DNA of 64,000 nucleotides from Methylocystis sp. L43 (lineage in GTDB: Bacteria > Pseudomonadota > Alphaproteobacteria > Rhizobiales > Beijerinckiaceae). Shown one piece after another: positions 8,307-16,830 of this stretch. The stretch lies in the NCBI RefSeq assembly GCF_015709525.1, contig NZ_JADNRA010000033.1:1-64000 (forward strand), written 5' to 3'. The notes beneath the pieces were generated by a model that saw only the letters and a list, made by a program, of their open reading frames with translations, did not search any database and was not told where the DNA came from. The first letter of the stretch is position 1, and each line of letters begins with the position of its first letter. Made by a program: the position numbers and the translations under genes.

Positions 8307-9857
8307 CTACGCCGCGCGCTGCGGGGCGATCGGCGGGCTCGAGAGCTGCGGCTCCCAGTAATTGCCCTTGTCGAACATGTGCCGCGCCTGCGCATATTGG
8401 AACATGATGCGCGCGACGATGGTGATGGTCTCCGGCTTGCGCACGGCGGCGCCCCAGACCTTGTTCCACATGCGGCCTTCCGCCTCGCCCATCTTGCGCA
8501 CGTCCATGCCGACCTGCATCGCCTGCTGTTCGACCTCGCGCAGCGCTTTGGGGTCGAAGGGCTGCGGCGCCGGCGCCTTGCGGCGGCGGCCAAACGCGCC
8601 GATCAGGCGCAGCATGCGTTCGCCGAAGGCGGCCGGGGCGTAGATCGCGTTGCAGAGATTCTGCATGCCGTGATGCAGCTCCTCCATGCTCATCGTCTGG
8701 CATTGGATGTTGGAGCTCCACGGCACCGCCTGGGTCTCGACGCCGCCGGTGAGCAGCCGGCCCTCGCGGGTGATGCGGTCGAAGAGCGGCGTCGCTTCCG
8801 ACGCCATCAGCGCGCCGAGGCTGAAGATCGGGATCGGCGTCGCCATGGCGAACTCATATTGCTGGGCGAAGACGCTCGGACCGTCATGGTCGAAGCCGAC
8901 GATCATGCCGCCCATCACCGACATGCCGTGATCGACGAGTTTCTGGATTTCGTCGACGAGGCTGATCTTGAGATTCTGCCGCTTGCCGGTCTCGCGCAGG
9001 CTTTCGACATTGGGCGTCTCGATGCCGACGAAGACCTGCGTCAGGCCCGCCGCGACGCACATGTCGAGCAGCTCCTCGTCGCGCGTCGCGTCGATGGAGA
9101 TCTGCGTGACGAACTCCATCGGACGATCTCGGCGCCAATGCGCGATCGCCGCGAGCAGCTCCTTGCAGTGCGCGCGGTAGGCGGTGAAATTGTCGTCGGC
9201 GAGAAAGGCCGTGCGATAGCCCGCCGCCCAGAGCGCGTCGAGTTCGGCGAGGACGTTGGCGATCGGCTTGTGGCGCTGCTTGCGTCCCAGATATTGGATG
9301 ACGTCGCAGAATTCGCATTCGAACGGACAGCCGCGCGAGGTCTGCACTGCGCCGAGAATCGCGCGATCATTGCGATAAAGATCCCAGCGCGGCGGCGGCG
9401 AAGCGGCGAGCGACGGCTTGTCGCCGACATAGCTGTCCTTCGGCTTGCCGGCGCGAAGATCGGCGAAGAGGTCGCTGGCGATTTCCTCGATCTCGCCGCT
9501 CACCAGCACGTCGCAGTGGTCGCGCAGTCGCGCCGGCGAAAGGCTCGCATAGGGGCCGCCGATGATGACGCGCTTGCCGCGGCGGCGGAATTCGTCGGCG
9601 ATGGCGATCATCCGGCCGCGCTGGCTGACCTTGCCGGTGATCGCGATGTAGTCGGCGGGATGGTCGAAATTCACCGGATCGACCGACTCCTCGCAAAGTT
9701 CGAAGGCGAAGTCCCTGGGCGCGAGCGCCGCGACGGTCGCCGTGGCGAGGTCCGCCATCATCACGCCGCCCGCCACGCCCGACGCCGCCAGCGCCTCGCC
9801 GCCGAAATAAGTTGGAAAATCGCCTGCAGGATTGATGAGATAAATCGAAACGGACAT
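8307..9857 (-). CDS. B12-binding-domain radical SAM protein
   Basis: A 516-residue protein with an N-terminal cobalamin-binding-type Rossmann domain (about 1-140, GGPYASL) and a radical SAM core with the 4Fe-4S cysteines in RGCPFECEFC (Cys177, 181, 184). A C-terminal extension of about 200 residues resembles the DUF4070 region of hopanoid-type radical SAM enzymes such as HpnP and HpnR. Such enzymes perform methylations or rearrangements of unreactive carbons. The N-terminal domain lacks an obvious DxHxxG cobalamin ligand. The substrate cannot be named from sequence. The gene is monocistronic. Confidence 0.8.
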   Translation of the reverse strand: MSVSIYLINPAGDFPTYFGGEALAASGVAGGVMMADLATATVAALAPRDFAFELCEESVDPVNFDHPADYIAITGKVSQRGRMIAIADEFRRRGKRVIIGGPYASLSPARLRDHCDVLVSGEIEEIASDLFADLRAGKPKDSYVGDKPSLAASPPPRWDLYRNDRAILGAVQTSRGCPFECEFCDVIQYLGRKQRHKPIANVLAELDALWAAGYRTAFLADDNFTAYRAHCKELLAAIAHWRRDRPMEFVTQISIDATRDEELLDMCVAAGLTQVFVGIETPNVESLRETGKRQNLKISLVDEIQKLVDHGMSVMGGMIVGFDHDGPSVFAQQYEFAMATPIPIFSLGALMASEATPLFDRITREGRLLTGGVETQAVPWSSNIQCQTMSMEELHHGMQNLCNAIYAPAAFGERMLRLIGAFGRRRKAPAPQPFDPKALREVEQQAMQVGMDVRKMGEAEGRMWNKVWGAAVRKPETITIVARIMFQYAQARHMFDKGNYWEPQLSSPPIAPQRAA

Positions 9858-9989
9858 GCACGACCCCTCATGCGTTCCGAGCCTTACGCTAATTCAACTT
9901 CGCAATCCCGACAAGAACTTGCCGTCATTCCAAAGTGGATGACGGCGCGCAAATCCCCAAGAAAAACGCGCAAGAAAAACGCGCAACAA

Positions 9990-10015
9990 AAAAGCGGCCG
10001 CTACGGGCCGCTTTT
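9990..10015 (-). terminator. Rho-independent terminator of the DUF2778 gene
   Basis: A perfect 10-bp stem (AAAAGCGGCC with GGCCGCTTTT, loop of 6). Read on the minus strand, the GC stem is followed by a run of six T, about 130 bases after the stop at 10145. The A/T-flanked symmetry could also work on the plus strand. Confidence 0.75.
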
Positions 10016-10038
10016 CATCGCGTGAGAATAAACGCTTA

Positions 10039-10145
10039 GAGCGCTTATCGATCACATGGAATCATGTGATCGATAAGGAATCGCTCAATCAAAACGTTGG
10101 AGCATTCTCATCGAAAAAGTCTGTCAACTTTTTCGGAACCTGCTC
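10039..10145 (+). repeat. Dispersed MITE-like repeat, family A (copy 3)
   Basis: The best-preserved copy, 107 bp: GAGCGCTTATCGATCACATG at one end and CGGAACCTGCTC at the other, with TA directly outside on both sides. Two hairpins are inside (ATCGATCACATG/CATGTGATCGAT and GAAAAAGT/ACTTTTTC). The right-hand TA plus the terminal base of the repeat form the TAG stop of the DUF2778 gene. Confidence 0.85.
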
Positions 10146-11209
10146 TAGAGATGCGCGACGACGGCGAGCCGGCGAACCTCGCCGCTCTTATAAGCGCGCA
10201 GGAAGGCCTGATAGTCGCGGAACGACACGCAGCCGTTCGAATCGCCGTTCGGGCCGAGCATGTAGGTATGCGCGAGAAGGCCGGCGCGGCCGAAGATCGC
10301 GCCTTCGCCGCCGACCGGCGTGAGGCGCAGCGCCTCGACGCCGTGGAACAGCGCCTCGCGCGGCTTGAGATCGTAAACATGCGGCGGCGTCGCGCCGCGC
10401 ATGCGCAAATGAACGTAGCGCGGATCGTCGAGATGTTCGCGCAGGCCGGAATGCGCCTCGAGTTTTGCGCCGCTGGGCAAATAGACCGTATGCGACGAGA
10501 TGTCATAGACGGCGGTGTAGCGGTCGTAGCGCGCCGCAGGTCCGACCGCCGCGCCGGCCGCGCCGCCGAGAATGCCGGATTTCAGGTCGGAAAGCGTGCC
10601 GCCGTCCGGGGCCGCATAGGCGAGCGCCTGACCGCGCGGCTGCTGCTGACGCGCCTCTTGCGCCGATTGCGCGGCGTCGCCGAGCCCGAAGAAACGCTCG
10701 AAGATCGAGCGATCGTCCGGCCCCGAGCCCGGCACGACGGTGGTGCGCGCCATGCGGCGCAGCGAGCCCTCGTAGAGGCCGCGATTGGCGACGGTGAGTT
10801 CGACCGGGCGGCGCGGCGGCAGCGGCGTATCATCCGCCGAGGCGACCTGCGCGCCGTCGATGTCCTGGCGCTCGGGAACGATGGCGGACGGCGTCTGCGC
10901 CGCGGGCTGGATGCTGGCGTCAAGCGCGCCGCGCAGCATCGGTTCAGCGAACGCCAGCGTCTGCCGCCGGCCGCCGAGGCCGACGATGGCCCCGTATGGA
11001 TTTTGCGCGATAGAGGCGCTTTGCCTGAGGGCCGCCGCGGCTGTCTCAGAGCTGGCGGTCGCCGGGCGCTGCGAGAGCGCCCACCACCCCGCCGACAGGC
11101 TCACCGCCAGCGCGACGCCGGCGATGACCAGATGAGACGAGCTCTTGCGAGAATAAATGCGACGATCCAAAGAAATGAAATCGATTGGCGCACCGATCCC
11201 TTGCATCAT
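10145..11209 (-). CDS. DUF2778 (Tlde1-like) membrane-anchored protein
   Basis: A 354-residue protein with a transmembrane helix at about 27-45 and a Pro/Arg-rich linker. The C-terminal DUF2778 domain has His314 in AHTYMLG and Cys327 in GDSNGCVSF. This His/Cys arrangement is that of Tlde1-type L,D-transpeptidase folds, so a periplasmic peptidoglycan role is likely; the family is common in Rhizobiales and no T6SS gene is nearby. The gene starts at an ATG-ATG pair. Its stop codon is made by the end of the adjacent dispersed repeat. Confidence 0.8.
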   Translation of the reverse strand: MMQGIGAPIDFISLDRRIYSRKSSSHLVIAGVALAVSLSAGWWALSQRPATASSETAAAALRQSASIAQNPYGAIVGLGGRRQTLAFAEPMLRGALDASIQPAAQTPSAIVPERQDIDGAQVASADDTPLPPRRPVELTVANRGLYEGSLRRMARTTVVPGSGPDDRSIFERFFGLGDAAQSAQEARQQQPRGQALAYAAPDGGTLSDLKSGILGGAAGAAVGPAARYDRYTAVYDISSHTVYLPSGAKLEAHSGLREHLDDPRYVHLRMRGATPPHVYDLKPREALFHGVEALRLTPVGGEGAIFGRAGLLAHTYMLGPNGDSNGCVSFRDYQAFLRAYKSGEVRRLAVVAHL

Positions 11210-12082
11210 CCGCCCCTACCTCCGAATTACTCTTCCGTCGCAAGGCTCTGAGCTTCGCTGACATTTGCGCGAAATCGCGTCAAAGTTCGGCGAAAGCCAG
11301 AACTGCACGGAACGCCTTCACATATTCTCACCAGAACTAAGCGGCCTTGCTTTGGCTGCTTTAGGGCGAATTCTTGTCCGCGCTTACGGTAAAGACGAAT
11401 AGTTAAGGCTTTGAAAACGCCGGCTTTCGCGAAATGTCCCACCAGGGCGCGGCCAAGTTTGCCGCCGCTTTGGCGCCAAATGTGGCGCCCAAATTGGCGC
11501 TCCGCCGCAGGCGCGTTTTGACGACGCGCGACGGCGAAAGCTGCGCTGCTCCAAGTTGTTCTGAAAAAGGGTTCTGAAAGGGGACGCGATCCGAACTATT
11601 GGAAGCGCCCATCGGATGCAAGGTTGGCCGTAACGGGCGCAGCGAGCCGCCTCGGCGCACGGGGGGCGCGATCTCGCAGCGCGGGGGCGCGATTCCGAAG
11701 GGCTGCACCAGGAGGTCGGCTGGATCGCACGACGACATCATGTTCGGCGCGGTTTGCGCGGAATTGAAGACGGAACGTCCGAGCGGCGAGCCGCAAATTC
11801 GTCGATGATTTTATAAGCTGGCGATCCCCGCCGATTCGATCGCCTCGCGATTACTTTCGCAATCGAGCAGCCGGCGCTCATGTGGGTGTGAAGCAGATTG
11901 CGATCGGCGGACCGTGCAGGAGTTTGAGGGCGACTGGCGCTTGGCGAGAGGTGACGCTATCGTTGCCGCGTTCGCTGGCCACGTATGGCGGGGCGAGAAA
12001 CGGCCGACCTAGCTCAGGCTGTTGCCTCAGCATACCATTCCCACTATTGGGATATTTCTTGGGCTTGCTGTCGGGGTCAGAA
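11210..12082. other. Intergenic stretch without a convincing gene
   Basis: About 870 bases between the DUF2778 start and the DUF262 start. Short frames here lack ribosome-binding sites and family likeness. It contains clustered GGCGCC palindromes around 11480-11505 and a small inverted repeat (TCCCACTATTGGGA, 12038-12051) shortly before the cassette, which may mark its promoter. I see no tRNA or integrase that would mark an attachment site. Confidence 0.5.
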
Positions 12083-13270
12083 ATGAGCGTTGAAGTTGTT
12101 ATGGGCGAGTCAGAGGAGGGACCGGAATTCGACGATCTTGAATTTGTTCATCAGGATCCCGATGAGTTTTTCGCGAAGAACGCCTTTCGTATTGTCTATC
12201 AAACAAACAATTTCTTCTTGCCTCAAATTAGGGACCTGATCGACAGGGGCGAAGTTTTAAATTTACGGCCAGAATATCAGAGGCGATTGCGGTGGTCGAC
12301 CGCCCAAAAATCTAAACTGATTGAGTCTCTTCTCTTGAATATCCCAGTTCCGCCCGTGTTTTTTTACGAGAGCGAGGCCGCTCGGTACGAGGTGATGGAT
12401 GGGCAACAACGACTCAATGCTGTTCGCGAATTCATAGCGGGTGACTTCGCTCTTACATCGCTGCCTGTCCTAAAGCCACTCGGCGGGTTACGGTATTCTC
12501 GGTGTCCTCCACGCATAAAACGAGCTCTGGATCGCGCAAGTTTATCTGCCATCGTCTTACTGCTCGAAAGCGAAACCGACAAAACGCATGGACGCCTTAC
12601 GCTGACTGATATTCGTCGGTTTATCTTTGACCGCTTAAATACGGGCGGTACAAAGTTAAATCCGCAGGAAATTCGTAATGCACTTAACCCTGGGAATTTT
12701 AATAGAGTAATAATTGATTTAACTCGCTTTGATCTCTTCACGGAGGTATTCAATATCCCTCAATATGTCGAGGCTGATCCAAACGAATACTATGAAAACA
12801 CCCAGAGGCAAAAAAATAATCTCTATTCTACGATGGGCGATTGTCAACTCGTTCTTCGCTATTTCGCTCTTAAGGACGAGCACAACATTCGTGGTTCGAT
12901 GAAATCGATGCTGGATCGGGCGATGGAACGCGCAGTCGCTCAATCCGAGGCCGAGGCGCTCAAAGATGAATTTAAGGATCGGTTCACGTTCCTCTATGAA
13001 TTGTTCAATGGAGCACCTTTCGCGCTACCACCGGATGACAAGGGTCGCGTACGCGTATCAGCGGCTATTTATGATTCCGCGATGGTCGCGATAGACAGGC
13101 TTTGGGAGTTTCGCGAGGAGATTCGCGCTGACGCGCCGGAGGTCAGGGTTCGGATGTCCGAAGCCACCAGAAGTGACGCCAGCGTGATCTTGCTGACTGG
13201 TCAGCGCAACACCGCCAGTTCCGTTAAGGAGAGGATCGGTCTAATGCGGAAGATATTCCGTCCGGAGTAG
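12083..13270 (+). CDS. DUF262-domain protein (ParB/GmrSD-N-like), partner of HEPN gene
   Basis: A 395-residue protein with the DUF262 fold. Family motifs in order: RPEYQRRLRW at 62-71, MDGQQRLNAV at 105-114 (the DGQQR nucleotide-binding motif) and FDRLNTGGTKLNPQEIR at 182-198. There is no C-terminal DUF1524/HNH nuclease domain as in GmrSD-type restriction enzymes, so a catalytic nuclease activity would have to come from the partner. The ATG at 12083 begins the acidic N-terminus; the open frame extends upstream but looks non-coding. Codon use is clearly more AT-rich than in neighbours, which suggests transfer. Only 4 bases separate it from the HEPN gene. Confidence 0.85.
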   Translation: MSVEVVMGESEEGPEFDDLEFVHQDPDEFFAKNAFRIVYQTNNFFLPQIRDLIDRGEVLNLRPEYQRRLRWSTAQKSKLIESLLLNIPVPPVFFYESEAARYEVMDGQQRLNAVREFIAGDFALTSLPVLKPLGGLRYSRCPPRIKRALDRASLSAIVLLLESETDKTHGRLTLTDIRRFIFDRLNTGGTKLNPQEIRNALNPGNFNRVIIDLTRFDLFTEVFNIPQYVEADPNEYYENTQRQKNNLYSTMGDCQLVLRYFALKDEHNIRGSMKSMLDRAMERAVAQSEAEALKDEFKDRFTFLYELFNGAPFALPPDDKGRVRVSAAIYDSAMVAIDRLWEFREEIRADAPEVRVRMSEATRSDASVILLTGQRNTASSVKERIGLMRKIFRPE

Positions 13271-13274
13271 TTCC

Positions 13275-14051
13275 TTGGCCAGCGCTTTCGAAATCATCAC
13301 CGAAGAATTTATCGACGACATGGACGCCATTCGCTCACTTGTGGTCACGTTCAGCGATCCTCAGAAGACAGCTAAGGCCCGCATTGCCGCAGCCAATTCA
13401 GCAACGCTTTTGGTCGCGGCGACCTTCGAGGAGTTTATTAGGGAAATGGCGCGCGAATTCGCACGAGCGGTCGTAGCTAATGCCGACTCTTATGAGAAGC
13501 TTCCTAAAAAACTCGCTGCCACGGCATGGAAGCGAACTATGGATGGTCTTTCAAAATTGCGATTCGACGGCGCTCAGGCTGGTTCTGCGGCCGAAAGTGT
13601 TTTCGGAACGGCACAGGCACGTTTCAACGTAATCTACGAATTTTGCAAGGGCGATCTTACTCAAGATATCTATCGTGAGTTGATTCACAACGAAAACAAC
13701 ATGCGACCTGGGGAGCTGAACGGCCTATTTAAGGTAAGCGGGCTACCTGACGTTTGCGCAAAGGTATCGGATAAGCAGCCAATCCTCGATGTGTACGGGG
13801 AGACCGAACCGGGTAAGGCTCACGGCAAGCTGTTATTGTCGTTGGAGGACTTCTTCGAACGCCGTAACGCAATTGCGCACTCGCTAAATTCAGGCCATTC
13901 AAGCGGTCCAGATCAAATATTGAACGACTTAACAATGCTCGAGGGCGTCGGAAAAGCGCTTTGCATAACTCTCGAGACCATAGTGCCGCGACCCGGCAGA
14001 CTGGCTAGGGCAGATTTGTCTGTCTCGCTACTCGGAATTCCTTCAGAATGA
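13275..14051 (+). CDS. HEPN-domain protein, probable ribonuclease (MAE_28990/RiboL-PSP-HEPN-like)
   Basis: A 258-residue, mostly helical protein. The HEPN signature RNAIAH (Arg197, Asn198, His202) is the RNxxxH motif of metal-independent HEPN RNases; a conserved-looking acidic helix ([12 protein letters not shown]) lies at 50-61. Assignment to a named HEPN subfamily is my inference. The start is a TTG at 13275, 4 bases after the DUF262 stop, with CGGAG inside the end of the upstream gene, so translation is probably coupled. The gene ends in an ATGA overlap with glyQ. Likely role: RNA cleavage in defence or a toxin-antitoxin-like response. Confidence 0.78.
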   Translation: MASAFEIITEEFIDDMDAIRSLVVTFSDPQKTAKARIAAANSATLLVAATFEEFIREMAREFARAVVANADSYEKLPKKLAATAWKRTMDGLSKLRFDGAQAGSAAESVFGTAQARFNVIYEFCKGDLTQDIYRELIHNENNMRPGELNGLFKVSGLPDVCAKVSDKQPILDVYGETEPGKAHGKLLLSLEDFFERRNAIAHSLNSGHSSGPDQILNDLTMLEGVGKALCITLETIVPRPGRLARADLSVSLLGIPSE

Positions 14052-14986
14052 CAGCGCAACACGTTCCCTCCCACCTCTCCCCGATCCGCTCCTTCCAGGG
14101 GCTCATTCTCACCCTCCAAAACTTCTGGGCGGCGCAGGGCTGCGTCATCCTGCAGCCCTATGACATGGAGATGGGCGCGGGCACCTTTCATCCCGCCACG
14201 ACTTTGCGCGCGCTCGGCCCAAAACCCTGGCGCGCCGCCTATGCGCAGCCTTGCCGGCGTCCGAAGGACGGGCGCTATGGCGAGAATCCCAATCGCCTGC
14301 AGCATTATTATCAGTTCCAGGTGATCCTCAAACCTTCGCCTCCCGATCTGCAGGAGCTCTATCTCGCTTCGCTTTCGGCGATTGGCGTTGACCCGAAGCT
14401 CCATGACATCCGCTTCGTCGAGGACGATTGGGAAAGCCCGACGCTCGGCGCCTGGGGGCTTGGCTGGGAATGCTGGTGCGACGGCATGGAGGTCTCGCAG
14501 TTCACCTATTTCCAGCAGGTCGCGGGCTTCGAATGCGCGCCGGTCGCCGGCGAACTCACCTATGGGCTGGAGCGACTCGCCTGCTATCTGCAGGGCGTCG
14601 ACAGCATCATGGAGCTGAATTTCAACGGCCGCGACGGCGACGAGAAAGTCACCTACGCCGACGTTTTTCTGCAGGCGGAGCAGGAATATTCGCGCCATAA
14701 TTTTGAAGCCGCCGACACGGGCAAACTTTTCGAAGATTTCAAGGACGCCGAATCCGAATGCGAGCGCTTGCTGCATTTTGGCGCGGGCTCCGGCGACGAG
14801 ATGCATCTCATGGCGCTTCCGGCCTATGACCAATGCATCAAGGCGAGCCACGCCTTCAATCTTCTCGACGCGCGCGGCGTGATCTCGGTGACCGAGCGCC
14901 AGAGCTATATTCTGCGCGTGCGCGAACTCGCCAAGGCCTGCGGCGCGGCCTGGCTGCGCACGGCGGGCGGCGGCGCCAACGGATAG
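14048..14986 (+). CDS. glyQ: Glycine-tRNA ligase alpha subunit
   Basis: The 312-residue class II alpha subunit of the bacterial alpha2beta2 glycyl-tRNA synthetase, which activates glycine and charges tRNA-Gly. Family hallmarks are [14 protein letters not shown] near the N-terminus, [20 protein letters not shown] and [19 protein letters not shown]. Full length. The usual partner glyS does not follow; the next gene is unrelated. The ATG overlaps the stop of the foreign-looking HEPN gene (ATGA), so glyQ expression may now depend on transcription through that cassette. Confidence 0.96.
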   Translation: MTAQHVPSHLSPIRSFQGLILTLQNFWAAQGCVILQPYDMEMGAGTFHPATTLRALGPKPWRAAYAQPCRRPKDGRYGENPNRLQHYYQFQVILKPSPPDLQELYLASLSAIGVDPKLHDIRFVEDDWESPTLGAWGLGWECWCDGMEVSQFTYFQQVAGFECAPVAGELTYGLERLACYLQGVDSIMELNFNGRDGDEKVTYADVFLQAEQEYSRHNFEAADTGKLFEDFKDAESECERLLHFGAGSGDEMHLMALPAYDQCIKASHAFNLLDARGVISVTERQSYILRVRELAKACGAAWLRTAGGGANG

Positions 14987-15265
14987 GCGCCGGCGCTATT
15001 GCGAAAGCCTCAATCGGCGCCCACCTCGTAAGCAGTATCTGCGTTTGTCATGCGCGTTGGCGCACATCTTCCAAGATCATCGCCATGCATCAATGTGCGC
15101 GAGACGGGCAACCGTCTTGCGCCGTTGGCGAGTAGCGGCGCGTGCGCGCCTGTCCTGTCTTTTGCCAGGAACCCAAGAGACATGGATGGGCGCGCGCTCC
15201 CTTGACGATGTGCCTGTTTCGTTCTAGTCATGTTCCGTGTTCATCCTCGCTTAGCGGATCGTGCC

Positions 15266-15688
15266 ATGTATCAGCCCCGTTATCCGTCTTTCAGCATCGC
15301 CCGCAGAGCTTCTAGCAGCGTGTTGGGGCAAACGCCTGAGGACGCCGCGCCGCGCGGCCAGGCGCTTCAATCGCTCGCCGAGACGGATTCGCTGCGCGGC
15401 CGATTCTTTTCGTGGCGGGGCGCTTCGGGCCGCGACTATGTGTGCTCGGTGTTTCAGTCGGGCGAGGATTCGTTCATCGCCGACGTGACGAATGGCGTCG
15501 TCATCGGCGTCGCGCGGGAGGGCGTGACGACGCGGCCGGTCTGCGTGTTTCTCGCGCAGGAACGCAGCTACGGCGACCGCCGCGGGCTGCGCGAGATCGG
15601 GCGGGAGCTCGGCGTCGCCGAATGGCATGTGCATTTTTGCGCCGACGCCGCGTCGCTGCGCGATCTTTCCGCGTCGCTGCTCAACTGA
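15266..15688 (+). CDS. Hypothetical protein
   Basis: About 140 residues with no family I recognise. The second half reads like a small globular domain (FFSWRGASGRDYVCSVF, then a C-terminal helix). Start is uncertain: ATG at 15266 or 15230, neither with a strong ribosome-binding site. It converges with the ChaC gene. Confidence 0.5.
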   Translation: MYQPRYPSFSIARRASSSVLGQTPEDAAPRGQALQSLAETDSLRGRFFSWRGASGRDYVCSVFQSGEDSFIADVTNGVVIGVAREGVTTRPVCVFLAQERSYGDRRGLREIGRELGVAEWHVHFCADAASLRDLSASLLN

Positions 15689-15743
15689 TCAGGCGGACCG
15701 TCTGTAGCGTAAGCGTTGCGTCGCGAGTTTCGTGCGCGTCGCG

Positions 15744-16340
15744 TCAAAGCGGCGTCGGCTCATCGCCGGCGCCGCCGGTCGCGGGCCCGGTTCTGCACGA
15801 CTGATGATCGAGCCGGCGGACGACCTCGGCGAGTTCGGCGTCGTGGATGTCGAGCCGCAGCAGATGTTCGTAGGTGTTGCGCACATAGGCGGGATTGTCG
15901 CCATTGAGGCCGACGCCCTCGGCGATCAGGCGAATCATCTCGTCTTCCGGCAGCCGCCCGGCATATTGGATATGCGTGCGGTCGACGACATAGGCGAGGG
16001 CCTTGGCGTAGCCGCCGTCGACGAATCGCACGCCGAGCGTTTTCTCCAGATAGACCGAGGTGACGAGTTCGCGTTCGCGCAGATAGCGAATCGTTTTGTC
16101 GCGGTCGCGCGCCGCGATTTTGAAGGCGACGCCCTGGCAGGAGCCGCCGCGATCGAGCCCGAGCACCAGTCCCGGCCGTTGCGGCGTGCCGCGATGGACA
16201 TGCGAGAAGATGCACAGCGCGCGGTGATAGCCGTGCACCCAGGCGAGCGCGCTGTCGATGAAGTCGAAGCCCGGCCGCCACATCAGCGACCCGTAGCCGA
16301 ACACCCAGAAATCTTCGTCCCGCGGACTGGCTGATCCCAT
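15744..16340 (-). CDS. ChaC-like gamma-glutamylcyclotransferase
   Basis: A 198-residue protein of the ChaC/GCG family, which splits gamma-glutamyl peptides such as glutathione to 5-oxoproline. The glycine-rich substrate loop is WVFGYGSLMW near the N-terminus; conserved RELVTSVYLEK carries the likely catalytic glutamate region, and YVRNTYEHL lies near the C-terminus. I chose the ATG at 16340; the frame extends to a TTG at 16379 without support. Cytosolic. Confidence 0.85.
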   Translation of the reverse strand: MGSASPRDEDFWVFGYGSLMWRPGFDFIDSALAWVHGYHRALCIFSHVHRGTPQRPGLVLGLDRGGSCQGVAFKIAARDRDKTIRYLRERELVTSVYLEKTLGVRFVDGGYAKALAYVVDRTHIQYAGRLPEDEMIRLIAEGVGLNGDNPAYVRNTYEHLLRLDIHDAELAEVVRRLDHQSCRTGPATGGAGDEPTPL

Positions 16341-16395
16341 TCTTCGCCCTGGAGCCTCGCGATTCGTGAGCGCGGCCAAGCCGCAGCGTTCGGTC

Positions 16396-16472
16396 GAACG
16401 TCGCTCCTTTGACCTCGTCCTTCGAGACGGCTCCTTCGGAGCCTCCTCAGGACGAGGTCGAAGGAGCGACGT
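16396..16472. repeat. Dispersed palindromic repeat, family B, with extended outer arms
   Basis: The family core (CCTCGTCCTTCGAGACG, GGCTCC-TTC-GGAGCC, CTCCTCAGGACGAGG) at 16413-16457 is flanked by an outer inverted repeat, GAACGTCGCTCCTT with AAGGAGCGACGTTC. The whole 77-bp block is one near-perfect palindrome. Confidence 0.75.
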
Positions 16473-16524
16473 TCCCTGTTCTTAGCGGAGCAATCGCCTT
16501 CCCATCCAGCGGGGGCGATGGATT

Positions 16525-16633
16525 TCCTCATCCTGAGGAGCCTGCACCCAAGTCGGGCTTGCCCGACTTGGGCTTCAAATGCCGATCTCGGGTAAACCCG
16601 AGATCGGCGCAGGCGTCTCGAAGGACGAGGAAA
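16525..16633. repeat. Dispersed palindromic repeat, family B, with two nested hairpins
   Basis: The outer arms CCTCATCCTGAGGAGCC and GTCTCGAAGGACGAGG enclose two further perfect hairpins: CCCAAGTCGGGC/GCCCGACTTGGG and GCCGATCTCGGG/CCCGAGATCGGC. Together with the copy at 16396 it fills most of the 490-base gap before smc. The rest, 16634-16830, shows nothing I can name. Confidence 0.75.
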
Positions 16634-16830
16634 GCCATTGGCCCAGCGCTCCTAAGACCGAGTCTCATTTCTATTTTTTCCGCCGCAATCCTGCGATGCA
16701 ATGAAAATCGTGATTCGGGGGCGGAATGCGACGCGCATCCGTCTCGGGAGCGCCCTTCGGTAGAGCCTACCCACAACATATCGCGTCGGTTTTCTTGCTT
16801 TCCCCTGCAGTTTGTGGCGGTCTTTAGGCA

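Noticed and set aside
10145-11209. Type VI secretion effector locus (Tlde1 similarity)
   Set aside because: No immunity or T6SS gene nearby, and the protein has a membrane anchor; the domain is widespread in Rhizobiales.
11210-12082. tRNA or integrase attachment site next to the DUF262-HEPN cassette
   Set aside because: No cloverleaf-like sequence, terminal CCA region or integrase gene could be seen.
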